From positions 62,001 to 126,000 of the forward strand of contig JANQBS010000100.1 of assembly GCA_033085395.1 (NCBI GenBank): 64,000 nt of DNA, given 5' to 3'. Position 1 is the first letter of the stretch, and each line of letters starts with the position of its first letter. The translations under genes and the position numbers were made by a program. The notes beneath the pieces are model-generated. The model had not been told where the DNA came from. It was given only the letters and a program-made list of their open reading frames with translations, and did no database searches. The stretch is from Xanthoparmelia taractica. Lineage: Eukaryota; Ascomycota; Lecanoromycetes; Lecanorales; Parmeliaceae. Shown piece after piece: positions 20,047-31,727 of this stretch.

Positions 20047-23000
20047 CTACTTCCCTTCACCTTTGTCATTTCCTTCCGGGAGAAGAGAACGATTTACCAA
20101 TCTGGACTTTGTTGCAATCTTGCCTGCGAGATTTTCAATAGATGGGCTGCTCATGAGTTCCATAAGGGGCGCTGGGGCCTCCAGGTCCGTTGTAATCCAA
20201 TTTCGCAGCTCGGCGGCAACCAAGGAGTCTAGATCGTACGCCACCACAGGCTTTTTCTTGTCCACATCTTCCATCGTGATCGTTAGAAGATTGGAAATCT
20301 TTTGGATCAGAGCTTCGCATACTAGCTCGACGGCTAGTTCCAGTGAGTCGGCCTGCTTAATACGATGTTGCACTGCAACGCCTCCATCGTCTTCTGCTCC
20401 CGCTGTAGTGCCGGACTGCACATTAGCGACGACGTGTAGAAACTTGGGGTCTGAAGTCCATGCTGGCAATGACCTATCGGGCCAGAGTCTGAAACCAGTG
20501 AGTGTCTGTTGGTCGTCGTTGCTAGAGAACTCTTCTGTGATAGCAGCTTTCACGAGGGTCAAAAGTTCGACTTCTGTAATACGATCATGCGTCGAGACTG
20601 ATATCTCCGCCTCACGCTCTCTGTTTTCAGCAATATAGCCAGTGTCTGCCACATAGCCGATGTCGATAGCACAAGCTGGAAGGCCAAGGTTCTTACGATA
20701 GGAGGCAAATGCGTCGAGGAAGGTGTTGCTTGCGGCGTACGCAGCTTGGCCGGCGGGCCCAACCATTCCGGTGCAGGAAGCTAACATGCGGAAGAATTCG
20801 AGTTTAGCATCAGCTAAGCAATGGTGGAGATTCCACGCGCCCTGCACGCGTGGCCTGATATTCGAACTCCAGTCGGAGAACGACATTTTCTCGAACAACA
20901 CATCCCGTAGAGCCATTGCTCCATGAATCACTCCCTTGATAGGTGGCAGGGTTGCTTGGCATTCTGAAATCATTTTCTGGACCTGTGATCGATCTGCAAT
21001 GTCACACTTGACCACGACAAAATTCACCTCCTGTCCTTTTAGCTCTTCCACCAACTCTTGCACTCCCTTTTGGCTCATCCCATTGCGAGACGCGAGAACA
21101 ATATGTCTGGCACCTTGTCGAGCTAGCCACCTGGTGATGGATCTACCAATGCCTCCGGTCCCGCCTGTAATCAAATACGATGCTGCGCTATTTGTGATGG
21201 CTTTGGGTGATGTTGCTGGCAGTGCCTAGAAGATGTTAGCAAGGAAGCGCCGGTGACACGGAAACCAGTAATACCTGGACAATACTATTACTCGTAGCTT
21301 CAATGACAATCTTACCTGTATGCTTTCCACTTTGCATCTGACGCATTGCTTGTTGAACTTCAGATATCGGGAACACCGAGATTGGAGTAATGCGGGAAAT
21401 TGTGTTGTTTTCGTACATCTTGATCACGTCGCTGAGGATTCGCTTGAAGAGCTGTGGCTTTGAAATTTCGACAACACCCAGATCTATGGCTGAGAAGGAG
21501 ACGGAGTCAAGGAATTTCTCCATTTCCAGATTCGAGTTTTGCGATATGTCTCGTTTGCCGATCTCGATGAATCGACCAAGTGGTGCAAGACATCGCCAAG
21601 ATTGACGGAGGACATCCCCTGCTGCGGAGTTCAGCACGACATCCACCCCCTTCTGACTTGTCATAGTCATCAGCTCCTGCTGGAAAGATGTGTCACGACT
21701 GGAAAAGACGTGGTCTTCTGGTATACCATAAGCCTGCATGATTAGGCTCTTCTTGTCCAGAGACCCCACAGTAGCGAATACTTCGGCTTTTGCCTTTTGA
21801 GCCAACATAATCGCAGCTTGGCCTACACCGCCGGCAGCAGCATGTATGAGAATTGATTCCCCTTCGCAAAGCCGTCCAATGTCTGCTAGTGCGTAATGTG
21901 CCGTGCAGAACGCCACTGGAATGGAAGCGGCGTCCGTGAAGCTCAGACTATCCGGTATCTTAGCCACCTTGTGCTGTGACACTCGCGTAATGTTGGCGTA
22001 CGCTCCCTGAGCCATGGCGCAGACTCGGTCCCCCGGATATATATCAGCCACTTTAGGTCCGACGGCAGTGACTACACCACTACACTCGATCCCAATTTTA
22101 TGATAGAACGGAATCTGCCCAAGTGCGATTATGACATCTTTGAAATTCATGCCGATGGATTTGACAGAAATCTCGACCTCATCATCCCCGAATCTATTCC
22201 CTAGATGTTGGTGATCCTGAAAGTAGATGCTATCGAGCTAGCCTGCTTGGCCGATCGTCAGCTCTAATGAGCGTCCTTCTTGAGCAAAGGGTTGAGGCTT
22301 GGGGACCGGTGGCTGGGTCTCCTGAAAAATAAATTCGTCTTTTTTCTTATTTTCAACCACTCGAGGGATCTGCAGAACCCCATCTTTCTCTAAGAACTCC
22401 GTATCCGCTACAAAATTTGGAGAATCCAGGCCGAGTGTGAGTTTGAAAACCCGTAGAATTATATCGCAAATTTGGTCATCCGGCGACCGGTCTTGCTCGT
22501 CAAGATCAAGTGTTACGATGTGAATGCCTGCATTTTCTGTCCGAAGAGAGCGAGCAAACCCAGCGAACATGTTTGCTTCAGGGATTTGCGATCTGGCTCC
22601 TCGGGTCACCTAGAGAATTCCGCGCGCGGTCGAAAAGAGGACCTGTATGCGCTTAAACGCGATCTCGTCGAAGCCGGAAAGGGATGGCTCTCCCATGACG
22701 AGCACAATGCCATATTTTTCATTCAGATCAACTTCCAAGAGTCTTTCTACAGGGGCCACCTGACCTGTCAAGTTCTGGAACAGTGGGCGGATGGCGTCAA
22801 CCAAGTGTGTGTATCGCTCGTTGGAGACAACCAAACTGATTTCCGGGTCGCTGGACTCCTGTTCGGTGACAGCAGTTGCCAACATCACATTTGCCACACT
22901 GAGCCCGTTGGTGTGGACCTGCGCGCTGCCGTCAAGGCCAGAAAAGCCAGTCTTGCGATACACGGTGTCCCAGGCAGTCTCTGTCAAAAGTGGGCTATCC

Positions 23001-24290
23001 GCTCGTTCAGCCTCTTCTCCAAGCCACCATTCTAAAAATCGTGACCATCTCGTTAGCTCATACCACTCTAACAGCTTGTTGCAGCTTACCTGGCAGCATT
23101 CCAAACGTCATAGTCAGCTCAAGCGACTGTGTGGTTATCTCGCTGACTAGAGCCTTTCCTCCATTTCTCCGCAGTCGTCGGACATTTCGCATTGTGTTTT
23201 CCATGCTGACTGTCTCATGAAGGACATTGACAGCAATCACCAAGTCGTAGCTCTCGGGTTGAAAGCCTTGGGCTACTGGATCTTCCTCCACGTTTAGCTT
23301 ATGGTAGCTGATTCTTTCACCCCAGTCCCTTTGCTCCTTTTTGGCACGGTCGGAAAAACCAGTGGATATGTTGGTGAAATAGTAATGTGCAAACTTCAGC
23401 CCCAATGCACGTAGCATTGCCATGGTGGCAAATCCTGTTCCAGCCCCTATTTCAAGGATACGCATGTTGGGATTTTGGTGTGCAAGCTTCATAGCTATGT
23501 CCGCGCAGTATTGGTTCCCGAGCTTCACGATTTCGAGATTGCGATAAAATGTCTCCAGCATGTTATCACGCTGCATGATTGACGAAGGCTCGACCTCTCC
23601 GTTGAATATTGAAACAAGATTCTCACCTATACTGCACACCACACGACCACATTCATCGGAAGAGGTCAAATGAGTGAGGAAACGTTTCCTCTCCTCGCCG
23701 CTACAGCTCAACCAGTCCGATGTCTGGAAAGGCCGACTACCCTGCTGGACTTGTACAAGTAGTTTGCTAACCACCATATGAAGATCACTCAAATGGGTCT
23801 GCGGGATATCAATGTGCTGCTTGGCTATCAACTCAAGTGCAGACTGAAGGTGATAGAACGCGGCTCTCTCCAGATCTAGAACCTGTCTTGTGACCTTCGA
23901 CCCGTCGGAACCTTTGATGAAGGTACCAGCGTACTGTTCTCGAGTCATCAGATCAAGACACGGCTCCAAGTCCATCTGATAGCAGAGCCCTCGCTCGCCA
24001 ATCGAAGCGCCATCGGTAGATTGATTTGGTGGTAAAGGGGACGAGACAAAGCCTCGACCCTGAATCAGGATTTTATCTTCGTTTTTGGCATCAGTGACAA
24101 GAAAAGATGCATGCAAGTCCGTGTCGAAGTCGCTGAATGGCCAATCGATTGAAGGGTATGCAAGAGTGGACGAGATGGGCGCAGTAGAGATGTAGCTAGC
24201 ACTTACCTTTTTCAACTCTTGGTTAGTCCTGAGGCCCCTAAAATACTTCCAGTCTGAGGACGATCCGTTAGATCTGGTAAATATATTGCA
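20047..24290 (-). pseudogene. Truncated highly reducing polyketide synthase (DH end-CMeT-ER-KR-ACP)
   Basis: Back half of an iterative type I HR-PKS. In order: tail of a DH region (about 24285-23900), C-methyltransferase with SAM motif LEIGAGTGFATMAML (about 23470), linker/structural KR, enoyl reductase (HAAAGGVGQAA, about 21840), ketoreductase (ITGGTGGIGRS; S and Y of GPAGQAAYAASN), and an ACP with the carrier serine in YDLDSLVAAELR (about 20210). Two good introns remain (23089-23032, 21274-21226). The KS and AT domains needed for synthesis are absent, and homology ends at the inverted-repeat element at 24304. Two in-frame TAG codons break the frame: 22612-22610, inside GIL*VTRGAR where Trp is usual, and 22240-22238, before LDSIYF. 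Product unknown; the gene is dead. Confidence 0.9.
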
Positions 24291-24305
24291 TTGCCTTTTT
24301 GGGTA

Positions 24306-25667
24306 CTCGTATTCCCTGGGATATCCGACTCGGGTTACAGTTCATCCGGGGTAGAAATTTCGCATATGCTCAGCATATCCGTTTCTACCCTCGATGAGGT
24401 CTTTACATATGCTGAGTATATCCGTTCTATCCCGGATAAGATTGGATTATATGCTAAGTATATACATTAGAATTAGGGTAGGGGACCTCAGCAGAAGCCC
24501 CCGAAAGACTAGTTGGGCTAGGGGTTGGGTTAGAAGGGCTAGAATTAGATGATTTTATATTTCGATCTGTATATACTAAGCATATGCTGTTTTTCTATCC
24601 CTGATGAAGTCTCGGTATATACGGAACGTATTCGCTCTACCCCCGATGAGTTGTATATGCTTTGCATATTTCTATCGCGAATGAACTATGTGCCCTATGT
24701 AACTCCCTGGGATATACAGCATTAGGGTTAGGGTTAGCGCTACACCCTAGCCTTACTACTAGATTTAGGGCTAGGGTTAACTTGAATATCGTATCAAAAC
24801 TTAATATTAACTTAATTTAATATACTTTTTCTTTTTACTAATAAAGAATAAAGATATTTAAAAATCTTTAATATTAATTAGAGTGTTTTATCTAGATAAG
24901 TATATTAAGATAAACTTGAAAAACGTTAAAATTCTAGTCTAGCCCTAGCTCTAATATTGTATATTCTAGAGTATTATATATTCGAGTATATAGCTTATTC
25001 GAGATAGACTAAAGTTTATTTAAAATAAAAATATATAAAGTGTCAAGGCGGCTACCACTGGGCCATAAGGTCAAAAGCTTCGGGGGTATATCGCGCTTCA
25101 TGCGCGAAATGCCCCTATTAGGCCCTATAAGCCTCACAACTCCTCACATAAAGTATATACGACTTATCGAGAGTAGAATTAAGGTTTTAAGACTTATACT
25201 TAGTACATATTAATAATAATATTAAATTATCTAACTGTTAGGCCGAGCCGTACGGGTGTCTGTGGGGTGCGCCGTATGGGCTCCCTATGGGTTCAAATAG
25301 GGCGTGCGACTTCTATGAAGCGCGGCACCCGAACCCATGAGTCATATTTTTGGCTTTATGGTACAATTGGAAAGCGCCCTCACACTAACTATAATCCTTC
25401 TAACTCAAACTCTAGTCTAATTAATCTTCGATAACTCTTCGAGAGCTTCTATCGAAGGCGCTCTCTATTCTAATTCTGACAATTATATAATAAGTAAGTA
25501 TTTTATAGAGATAAAATATATTTATTTTATATATGTATAGTACATATATGCAAAGACCTCATCGGGGGTAGAAACGAATACGCTTAGGGTTTTGAAAATT
25601 TCTAGCCCGGATGAACTTTAGTCTACCCCCGATGAACTATTCCCCGGCATATCCCAGGGAATACGAG
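24306..25667. mobile_element. TA-flanked inverted-repeat element, non-coding and AT-rich
   Basis: 1362 bp bounded by a 19-bp perfect terminal inverted repeat CTCGTATTCCCTGGGATAT, with TA on both outer sides (24304-24305, 25668-25669), as in Tc1/mariner-superfamily insertions. Sub-terminal zones carry repeated units of the type CTACCCYCGATGARGT and CATATGCTSAGYATATCC in both orientations (24345-24470, 24570-24700, 25540-25650). The core (24780-25040, 25440-25530) is very AT-rich with no open frame. Two GC-richer islands lie at about 25040-25140 and 25240-25390. TTAGGG-like units occur at 24721-24775. No transposase remains. It could be a MITE or an internally deleted, RIP-mutated copy. Confidence 0.7.
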
Positions 25668-25669
25668 TA

Positions 25670-26317
25670 AAGGCTAGGGCAACATAGGGCCAACTACCGT
25701 TTTCCAAAAAGAAAAGAAAACCACTACTGCAGAGAGGATACGGCTTGACTCGATCCCACTCCTGCTCCCGTCCAATTGCGAAGACACTTCCTTGTGAAAA
25801 GTTTTCGGTCATGCTTTGTCAAAAGCTAGCTATGGACACTGCTAGACCCTAACAAGATAATTGAGGGTACCCAACCAACACCTTCCCCCATCGGAATTGA
25901 GCTTGCTAATAGGATTACCCAGAGTCGTGAAATTGCCATAATGGCAAGCTGTATACATTCGCTATACGAAGATTTTGGCTGACGCCTTAACAAGTTCAAC
26001 ACCGAAAACGCCGTTAAAGAGTATAGTACAACAAGCACAATGCATACCCAGCCTGCCGTCGTGAGTCGTAGCGATGGAATCTTAAGAGAGACCGTAGATA
26101 GACCTCTGTGCACAAGGTGCGAATACTCAGTTCATCTTTGGTGGGAATCTCGCTTGGTTTTCATTCACTTTTATTCGTTCATATATCGACAAACCCTTGG
26201 CCTGTTCTTTCGGCGAGACCTCTACTTCACTTGCACGATACCCCACGCTGATATGTCATTACACAGCGCCGCGGATCCGTCTGGATTTGCACCAGCCACA
26301 ATGGATGGTCAAGGCTC
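25670..26317. other. No supported gene right of the element
   Basis: No PKS sequence reappears here, so the missing KS-AT part is not simply on the other side of the insertion. A 95-codon hydrophobic minus-strand frame (26113-25826) has no start context or recognised domain. Confidence 0.5.
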
Positions 26318-27243
26318 TCATGAGCCGAGCTCGATTAGGTCCCTTTCTCCGGGCGCTTCATGAGGCTCATAGCTTCTTCCAGGAGCCTCGTGTATTTGAT
26401 TTTCGTAGTATAACGATTCGTTCGGAGGAGGATATGGATCGGAGGAGTACTTGTTGTTGGGAAATTGGGACAGTGGCACATCAGAGCTCGTACCGCGTGA
26501 AGAAGACTGTCTTTGCTTGACCGACTTTAGGCCGATCCATATTCCTGCGATGAGAACCAAAGGGAGACCGATCCCCAGTCCTATGCCGAGGCCAACTCTG
26601 ACGGTTTCCGTGCTAGAGCTATCACTGGCGGAAGATGCAGTGGCAGGAGATGTAGGGGCAGGAGATGTAGGGGCAGGATCTGAGCTCTTGCTTAGAGGCG
26701 TACTTGAGGTTGAGGTTGCGGCTGTGCTCGTTGTCAAGGAGGTCGATGATGTAAACGCGGTTGACGAACTTGAGCTTGATGAGCTGTGAACCGGTTGGGT
26801 GATGTTAAAATAGTGAGAGGTGAACCCTTGTGAATCCCCCGGGTTGAGCCATAGGAAGTAGACAGAGGAGAAGCTTAGATTCGAATTGTAAGTCTGAACC
26901 TGCCAGTTAACAGATTGCTGCCCAGTCCCACCACTATCGGCGCCTAGATGCCACATCAGCAAGTTTGAGCGTGGGGATGTCCTCCAGCTCACGTACGGTA
27001 AATCGTCTGGAGCTGCTGCCCAGAGTCCTGGCCAAGGGCTTGCTGGAATAAGGCAATATAATATGAATCGATGGTCGTGGTCCATTGGATCTTCTGAGTA
27101 GATCCAAGTGTCCACGATAAGTCTGCAACATAATTTTCGTTTGGCCCAGGTGCAGTGGGGAAAATGAACAGATTGGTGGTGCTGTCTCCGACACTTATGC
27201 GTGCAAAGCTGAGCATAAATGGAAACAAAGAGACCAACCACAT
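26318..27243 (-). CDS. Secreted-type single-pass membrane protein with Ser/Thr-rich stalk
   Basis: Two exons (27243-26997, 26943-26318; intron 53 bp) give 290 residues. ATG at 27243 starts a signal peptide (MWLVSLFPFMLSFARIS). Then comes a compact ectodomain of about 110 residues, with LSWTLGSTQKIQWTTT, GQQSVNWQVQTY and FFLWLNPGDSQGF-like strands (here VYFLWLNPGDSQGF). A Ser/Thr/Pro stalk follows (about 140-195), then one membrane span (VGLGIGLGIGLPLVLIAGIW). A cytoplasmic tail of about 75 residues is rich in Pro, Tyr and Glu and ends in ERDLIELGS. The layout resembles fungal wall-sensor proteins, and the ectodomain type recurs in ascomycetes, but I know no named function. Plausible role: cell-surface sensing or wall anchoring (inference). 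Confidence 0.8.
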
Positions 27244-28193
27244 GGCGTATATCCAGGTACAAAGAGCGATCCGCAAATGCTAGCGAGACAGCGCCCCGGT
27301 TTGCACAGAATAAGGAACGAAAGAACCTGAGTGCTCAAGAAGTTGGTGAGCATGACGAAGCGGGATATATGCCGAGAGGCTAAGCGCCATTCGAATCCCC
27401 TGGCTGTCATGCGTTCATCTCCAACGCGACGTCGGATTCAGGGTGCGCAGCCGGCCAAGTAACAGTGCCAACACGACATTCGCACAGGAGGGCGAGGCAC
27501 TGTTAACATGCAAAACAGATTTGGCAACAATTTCTGGTTGCTGCCAGAGAGGGATTGCTGCCGTCGCCATCGTACTCTATGCCTCCTGGGGGGAAAAAAG
27601 GCGCTATGGATGGAATTCTTTCACTCTAGGTAGCACCAATAATGTGCCTGCCCGAGCTCTGCCAATAGGGAGGTTGAGCAACCCGATAAGCCTAAAATGC
27701 AGGGTTTTTGCTACCCCGATAGCACGCTCAGGTAAATGAATGAATGGGGGTGTAAGGGTTTGAAACTGTAAGGATTCGGCCGTTTGCGGTATGAAATTAG
27801 TAATTTGCCCGAGTAAAGGAAGGAAGGAAGGATTCATACCCCAGCAGCATGAATTAGGATCAGGTCCTACCCTTCAAGGCTCCATGAGGTGTGAAACAAT
27901 CCGGACCGTTGAATACCACAGTCCAGAATCTCATTGCCAGGCTTGGCGAAGAGACAATTAAAATCAAAATATTTTTGCATTTCCACGTCGGTCAATGTTT
28001 TTTTGCCATTTTTTGATCGCTTTTGACTCTTAAAAAATGGTGACTATTCGAGTGAAATTCTCTCGTCTATCGATGTGGCTGCTGAAGATTACCATTATTC
28101 ATTAATCAAATTGATGCAGCCACCCGCACAGTACCTCGCCGCGTCCGTGAAAAGGACAAATTCCCACCATTCACATTGTCAGTTATACCGCAA
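27244..28193. other. Divergent intergenic region
   Basis: Lies between the 5' ends of the membrane protein and the GT25 gene. A small inverted repeat CCATTTTTT...AAAAAATGG sits at about 28008-28041. No gene seen. Confidence 0.5.
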
Positions 28194-29789
28194 ATGTCTG
28201 TACACTTCTTTAACGTACGATTCCTCCTGATTTCCTCTGTCGCTTTGCTTGGGGCCATCCTTCTCTTCTTAGGATACAGCCGAACCTTCTCGCCGCCCTT
28301 CTACCGATCGGCAAGTGGGCCTTTCTCGTTTAGTGGGGATTCGCTTCAGCATGTATTCAATCAAACTCTTGGGGTCAGTACGACCGACATCTATTCTACA
28401 GTTGCTGGCTCGCGCCATCCCGTCAACCTCTGATGTCTATACAGTTCCAGAAGATCTTCGCCATCAATCTTCCATCTCGAACAGACCATCGAGACTCGAT
28501 GTCCCTAGCCGCTGCCCTCACAGACTTGCGAATCGACTATGTCGATGGCGTGATTGAGGTTGATAACAAAACTCTTCCGCCCGGTGGTAAAGAAGTGAAT
28601 CTCGACTCAGGGGGTTTAGGAAATTGGCGAGCTCATATGAATATCGCGAGGATGTGAGTGTTTGTCCTTTGTTCTTCTTTCATGTCATCAAGACTGCAAA
28701 CGCGCCGTTCTCAGGCCATGTGGTTGGCTATATCTTGAGTGGCCATGCATATAGTGTGTCTTCGCGCAGCCTCTGTACCTAGACCCTACCGGCCCTGAAC
28801 TCTCAAGCATATGCCGGTCTGACCACCAACATAAACGACCTGATGGTGTCAGACTGGCTTCTGATACATGAGGCTACCTGGCTAAGAATGGCGCCTATGG
28901 TCTGTTACATAGGCCTGTAGCCTTAGATAACCGACCGATTTTTCAAGAACAGTGACTAAATTGAATCAGGGTGATCGAACAAAATATCACATCTGCACTC
29001 ATACTAGAAGACGATGCGGATTGGGACATTCGTATCAAACACCAAATGAGAGATTTTGCAAAAGCTTCGAGACTACTGGTCCAGCCATTATCAGGCACCT
29101 CAGACCGGTTTTTAGATCCGACCTACCCTCGGCCCAAGGGAGACCAAAAGCCGCAGGACTTTGACATTAGGAAAGATGTCACTGGCGAACCTTCCACATC
29201 ACCATACGGAGACATCGACCGCTGGGATATTTTCTGGTTGGGCCACTGCGGTAGCCAGTTTCCCCGCGCAAGTGACCAAAATGTACCGCTGGGGCGAGCC
29301 GTCATTTACGACGACGAAACGGTTCCAGAACCGCAGCATGTGGAGATGCAATTTGGAGACTCCGAACTTGTTCAAGGTTACCCTGCTCACACGCGCGTAG
29401 TTTCCAGAGCATGGATGAACACGTGCACTGTGGGCTACGGCATTTCCCTGCCAGGTGCTCGGCGCTTACTGTATGAGCTCAGCGTGAACAAAATGACGGG
29501 GCCGACCGACTTGATGCTTCGATCTGTGTGCCATGGATCGGACGGGAGGCCAGTCCACACATGCTTGACCGTGCAACCCCAACTGTTCCAACATCATCGT
29601 CCTGTCGGTGACAAGTCGAGCTTCAGCGACATTTCAGATCACGGAACTGATTACAACGAGAAAGCCTTCACGAGAAATGTGAGGTGGAGTACACGCGTGA
29701 ATTTTCGGAAGCTCATAGACGGCTCAACGGACTACATTGACCTGTTCAAGGATGGTGAGGAGGCAGATCCGAACCTTGGCTTCAGATGA
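28194..29789 (+). CDS. GT25-family glycosyltransferase (type II membrane protein)
   Basis: Related to the LPS-biosynthesis/procollagen galactosyltransferase family GT25; the fungal substrate is unknown. Three exons (28194-28373, 28445-28653, 28970-29789) give 402 residues. ATG 28194 opens a short cytosolic tail and one signal anchor (FLLISSVALLGAILLFLGY), placing the enzyme in the Golgi lumen. The catalytic part begins QKIFAINLPSRTDHRDSM, the family's N-terminal motif, followed by RIDYVDGV and LGNWRAHMNIARM. The metal/nucleotide motif is LILEDDADWD. The region near LPGARRLLYEL and GPTDLMLRSVCHG resembles acceptor-side blocks. Intron 2 is 316 bp, several times longer than the others here. The first intron uses a GTCAGT donor. 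Confidence 0.88.
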
Positions 29790-30404
29790 GCAGATCCCAT
29801 CCGAATAGACGCCGAGTGTCACTCTATAATTGGACGACTTTACCCACTGGAATAGGGGCGGACCGCTTTCCGAAATACCAGAATAGGACTGTTTCCTCAC
29901 GTGCTAAGCGGTTTCGGCAGGACAGGCACACATGTACACACCGAATGCAGGATTAGGATAGGCCCTGTTCGATCAAGAAAGGCAGTAGAGTGGGTTCAGC
30001 AATAGAGCGTCGAGGGAGTAGGGGAGAGCAATTAGCTTGGAGTCTAACTGGTGTAAATCTTGACTACCTTATAGTGAATATTACTACAAAGCAATCTTGA
30101 TTATGACGAAACTACCTACGAATAAGCTATTTCTATCAATACAACACCAGAATACTGTTATCAATTGGTCATAAGGCCAGGCCATGGAGCAACAAGACTG
30201 GGATTGCGAAACAGGGCGTTAAGAGCATGTAACACTCCACCGGGATATGCAGGGGCTGCCATGCCACAATTGTACTTCCAACAAACCCCCAACTTGCAAA
30301 CAATTAGTATCAGGCTACCCATCAGCTGAACGCGCCCCGGTGCAGGCGGGGCTGGAAACATGAAAGAAAAAAGACAACGTTCAGCTACGGAGTTGCGTCT
30401 TTGT

Positions 30405-30442
30405 TTTGTCTCATGCACTTGGCCTCAAGTGCATGAGACAAA
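30405..30442. repeat. Perfect 17-bp inverted repeat with 4-base loop
   Basis: Left arm TTTGTCTCATGCACTTG, loop GCCT, right arm the exact complement. It lies in the 3' flank of the GT25 gene, about 1.3 kb before NAT10. Confidence 0.85.
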
Positions 30443-31159
30443 CACGTCTGCTTTCTCCGCCTGATTGGTGTAGAGATACTAGGAGTGTTCTATGATACGA
30501 TTGCGCCGAGCACGTTACACTAGTATTCAAATCTCCGTGTCGATAGATAACTATGGGGCTCTGCAATGCAATCTTGTTCGTGTATGCATGTCTCTCGCCT
30601 ACCGCGTGAGTACAGTACTAATGGGAGGATTAAAATTAGAACATGGAAAGAGAAAAGGGAATAAATCTCCGCTTGCTTTGAAAGGGGGGGGAAGAAGACA
30701 GCCAGAAAGACAGCATGATGATGATTGGGTGTGCCCCCACGTCTTTTTTAAGGCTGCGCGGGAACTCGGACTTTGCCCGTTCCGTGGCTTGCCCAAAAAG
30801 CTCTGCATGGTATTCTGATCATTTCGTGCGAGGGCGCTGAATCCAAAAATCTGACCCGTGGAAATGAATGCAAAAGAGCGCTTGTCTGTCGAATCAGATT
30901 CGTGATGTTCATGGTCGAGGTGCAGGGGGCAAGCTGTTTCTCCTGGGGATAAGGATAAGGATGGCAGCGATCCTCCTTCTACACATGCCGAGCTTACTAG
31001 AGCTGCTCCAGTACAGCTGGTTGTTAGGAAGGAGGATGTCGAGCGGAACATTATTGCTGTCTCCCGGCTCCTCAATCTAAGTACGATTCTGGCGCGCTAT
31101 ATCTTTTCACTTTGGGGGGCGAAAATCCGTCGTGCACAGGCTCGGAAACAAAGAGAGCG

Positions 31160-31470
31160 AGGAGACGCAATTTCATAATATGTGTAGATAAAATGGATAC
31201 TTTAATTATATTATTTTCAAGAGAAAATAAAAGAGAAAAACTAAGAGTAAGTATGATAATAATAATAATAGTTATTATTATTTAGTTATAGAAGCTAAAA
31301 TAAACGGTGTATAGTTTTCTTTATATCTTATTATTTAATTATCTTTTAAATTCGTACGCTTTTTTGTATATATATTTTATCTTAGAATAAGAGAAGTAAA
31401 AGAATAAAAGAAGTATATTTCTTTAATTTATATAGTAATTACGATAACAGATATTATATTACTTGCAAAG
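31160..31470. repeat. AT-rich block
   Basis: A sharply AT-rich island of about 300 bases full of TATTAT/TTATTA runs, unlike its flanks. Similar in texture to the window's right end. Probably a decayed repeat. Confidence 0.45.
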
Positions 31471-31727
31471 CGATAAAACTAGAGACATGGGAGCCACGCG
31501 GCTGGAAGAAGCTTGGTGATGAGCTAAAATTTCACACTCTCAAATATCAAAATGTTGTTCCGAACTTCCCCCGAGATCAATATTTCCAAGCCCACATAAA
31601 AAAGGCAAAGACTTCTTTTCCTTGAACAAGATTGTGATGGTTTGATGGTTGAACGTATTGACACATTGCGCAAATTCGTACCTCTGAGTTTAGTCTACGT
31701 CCATGCTGTGGCCAGATCTTGGCAAGC

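Larger units (their letters stand above)
29790..31727. other. Gene-free stretch before NAT10
   Basis: 1.9 kb without a supported gene. It holds a perfect hairpin (30405-30442) and an AT-rich block (31160-31470). Short frames here, including a 158-codon minus-strand one, lack any domain. Confidence 0.5.

Noticed and set aside
25670..26113. Missing N-terminal PKS half on the far side of the inverted-repeat element
   Set aside because: None of the frames there show KS, AT or DH sequence, so the element did not simply interrupt a complete PKS at this site.
30599..31075. 158-codon minus-strand frame upstream of NAT10
   Set aside because: No domain or start context; composition looks non-coding.
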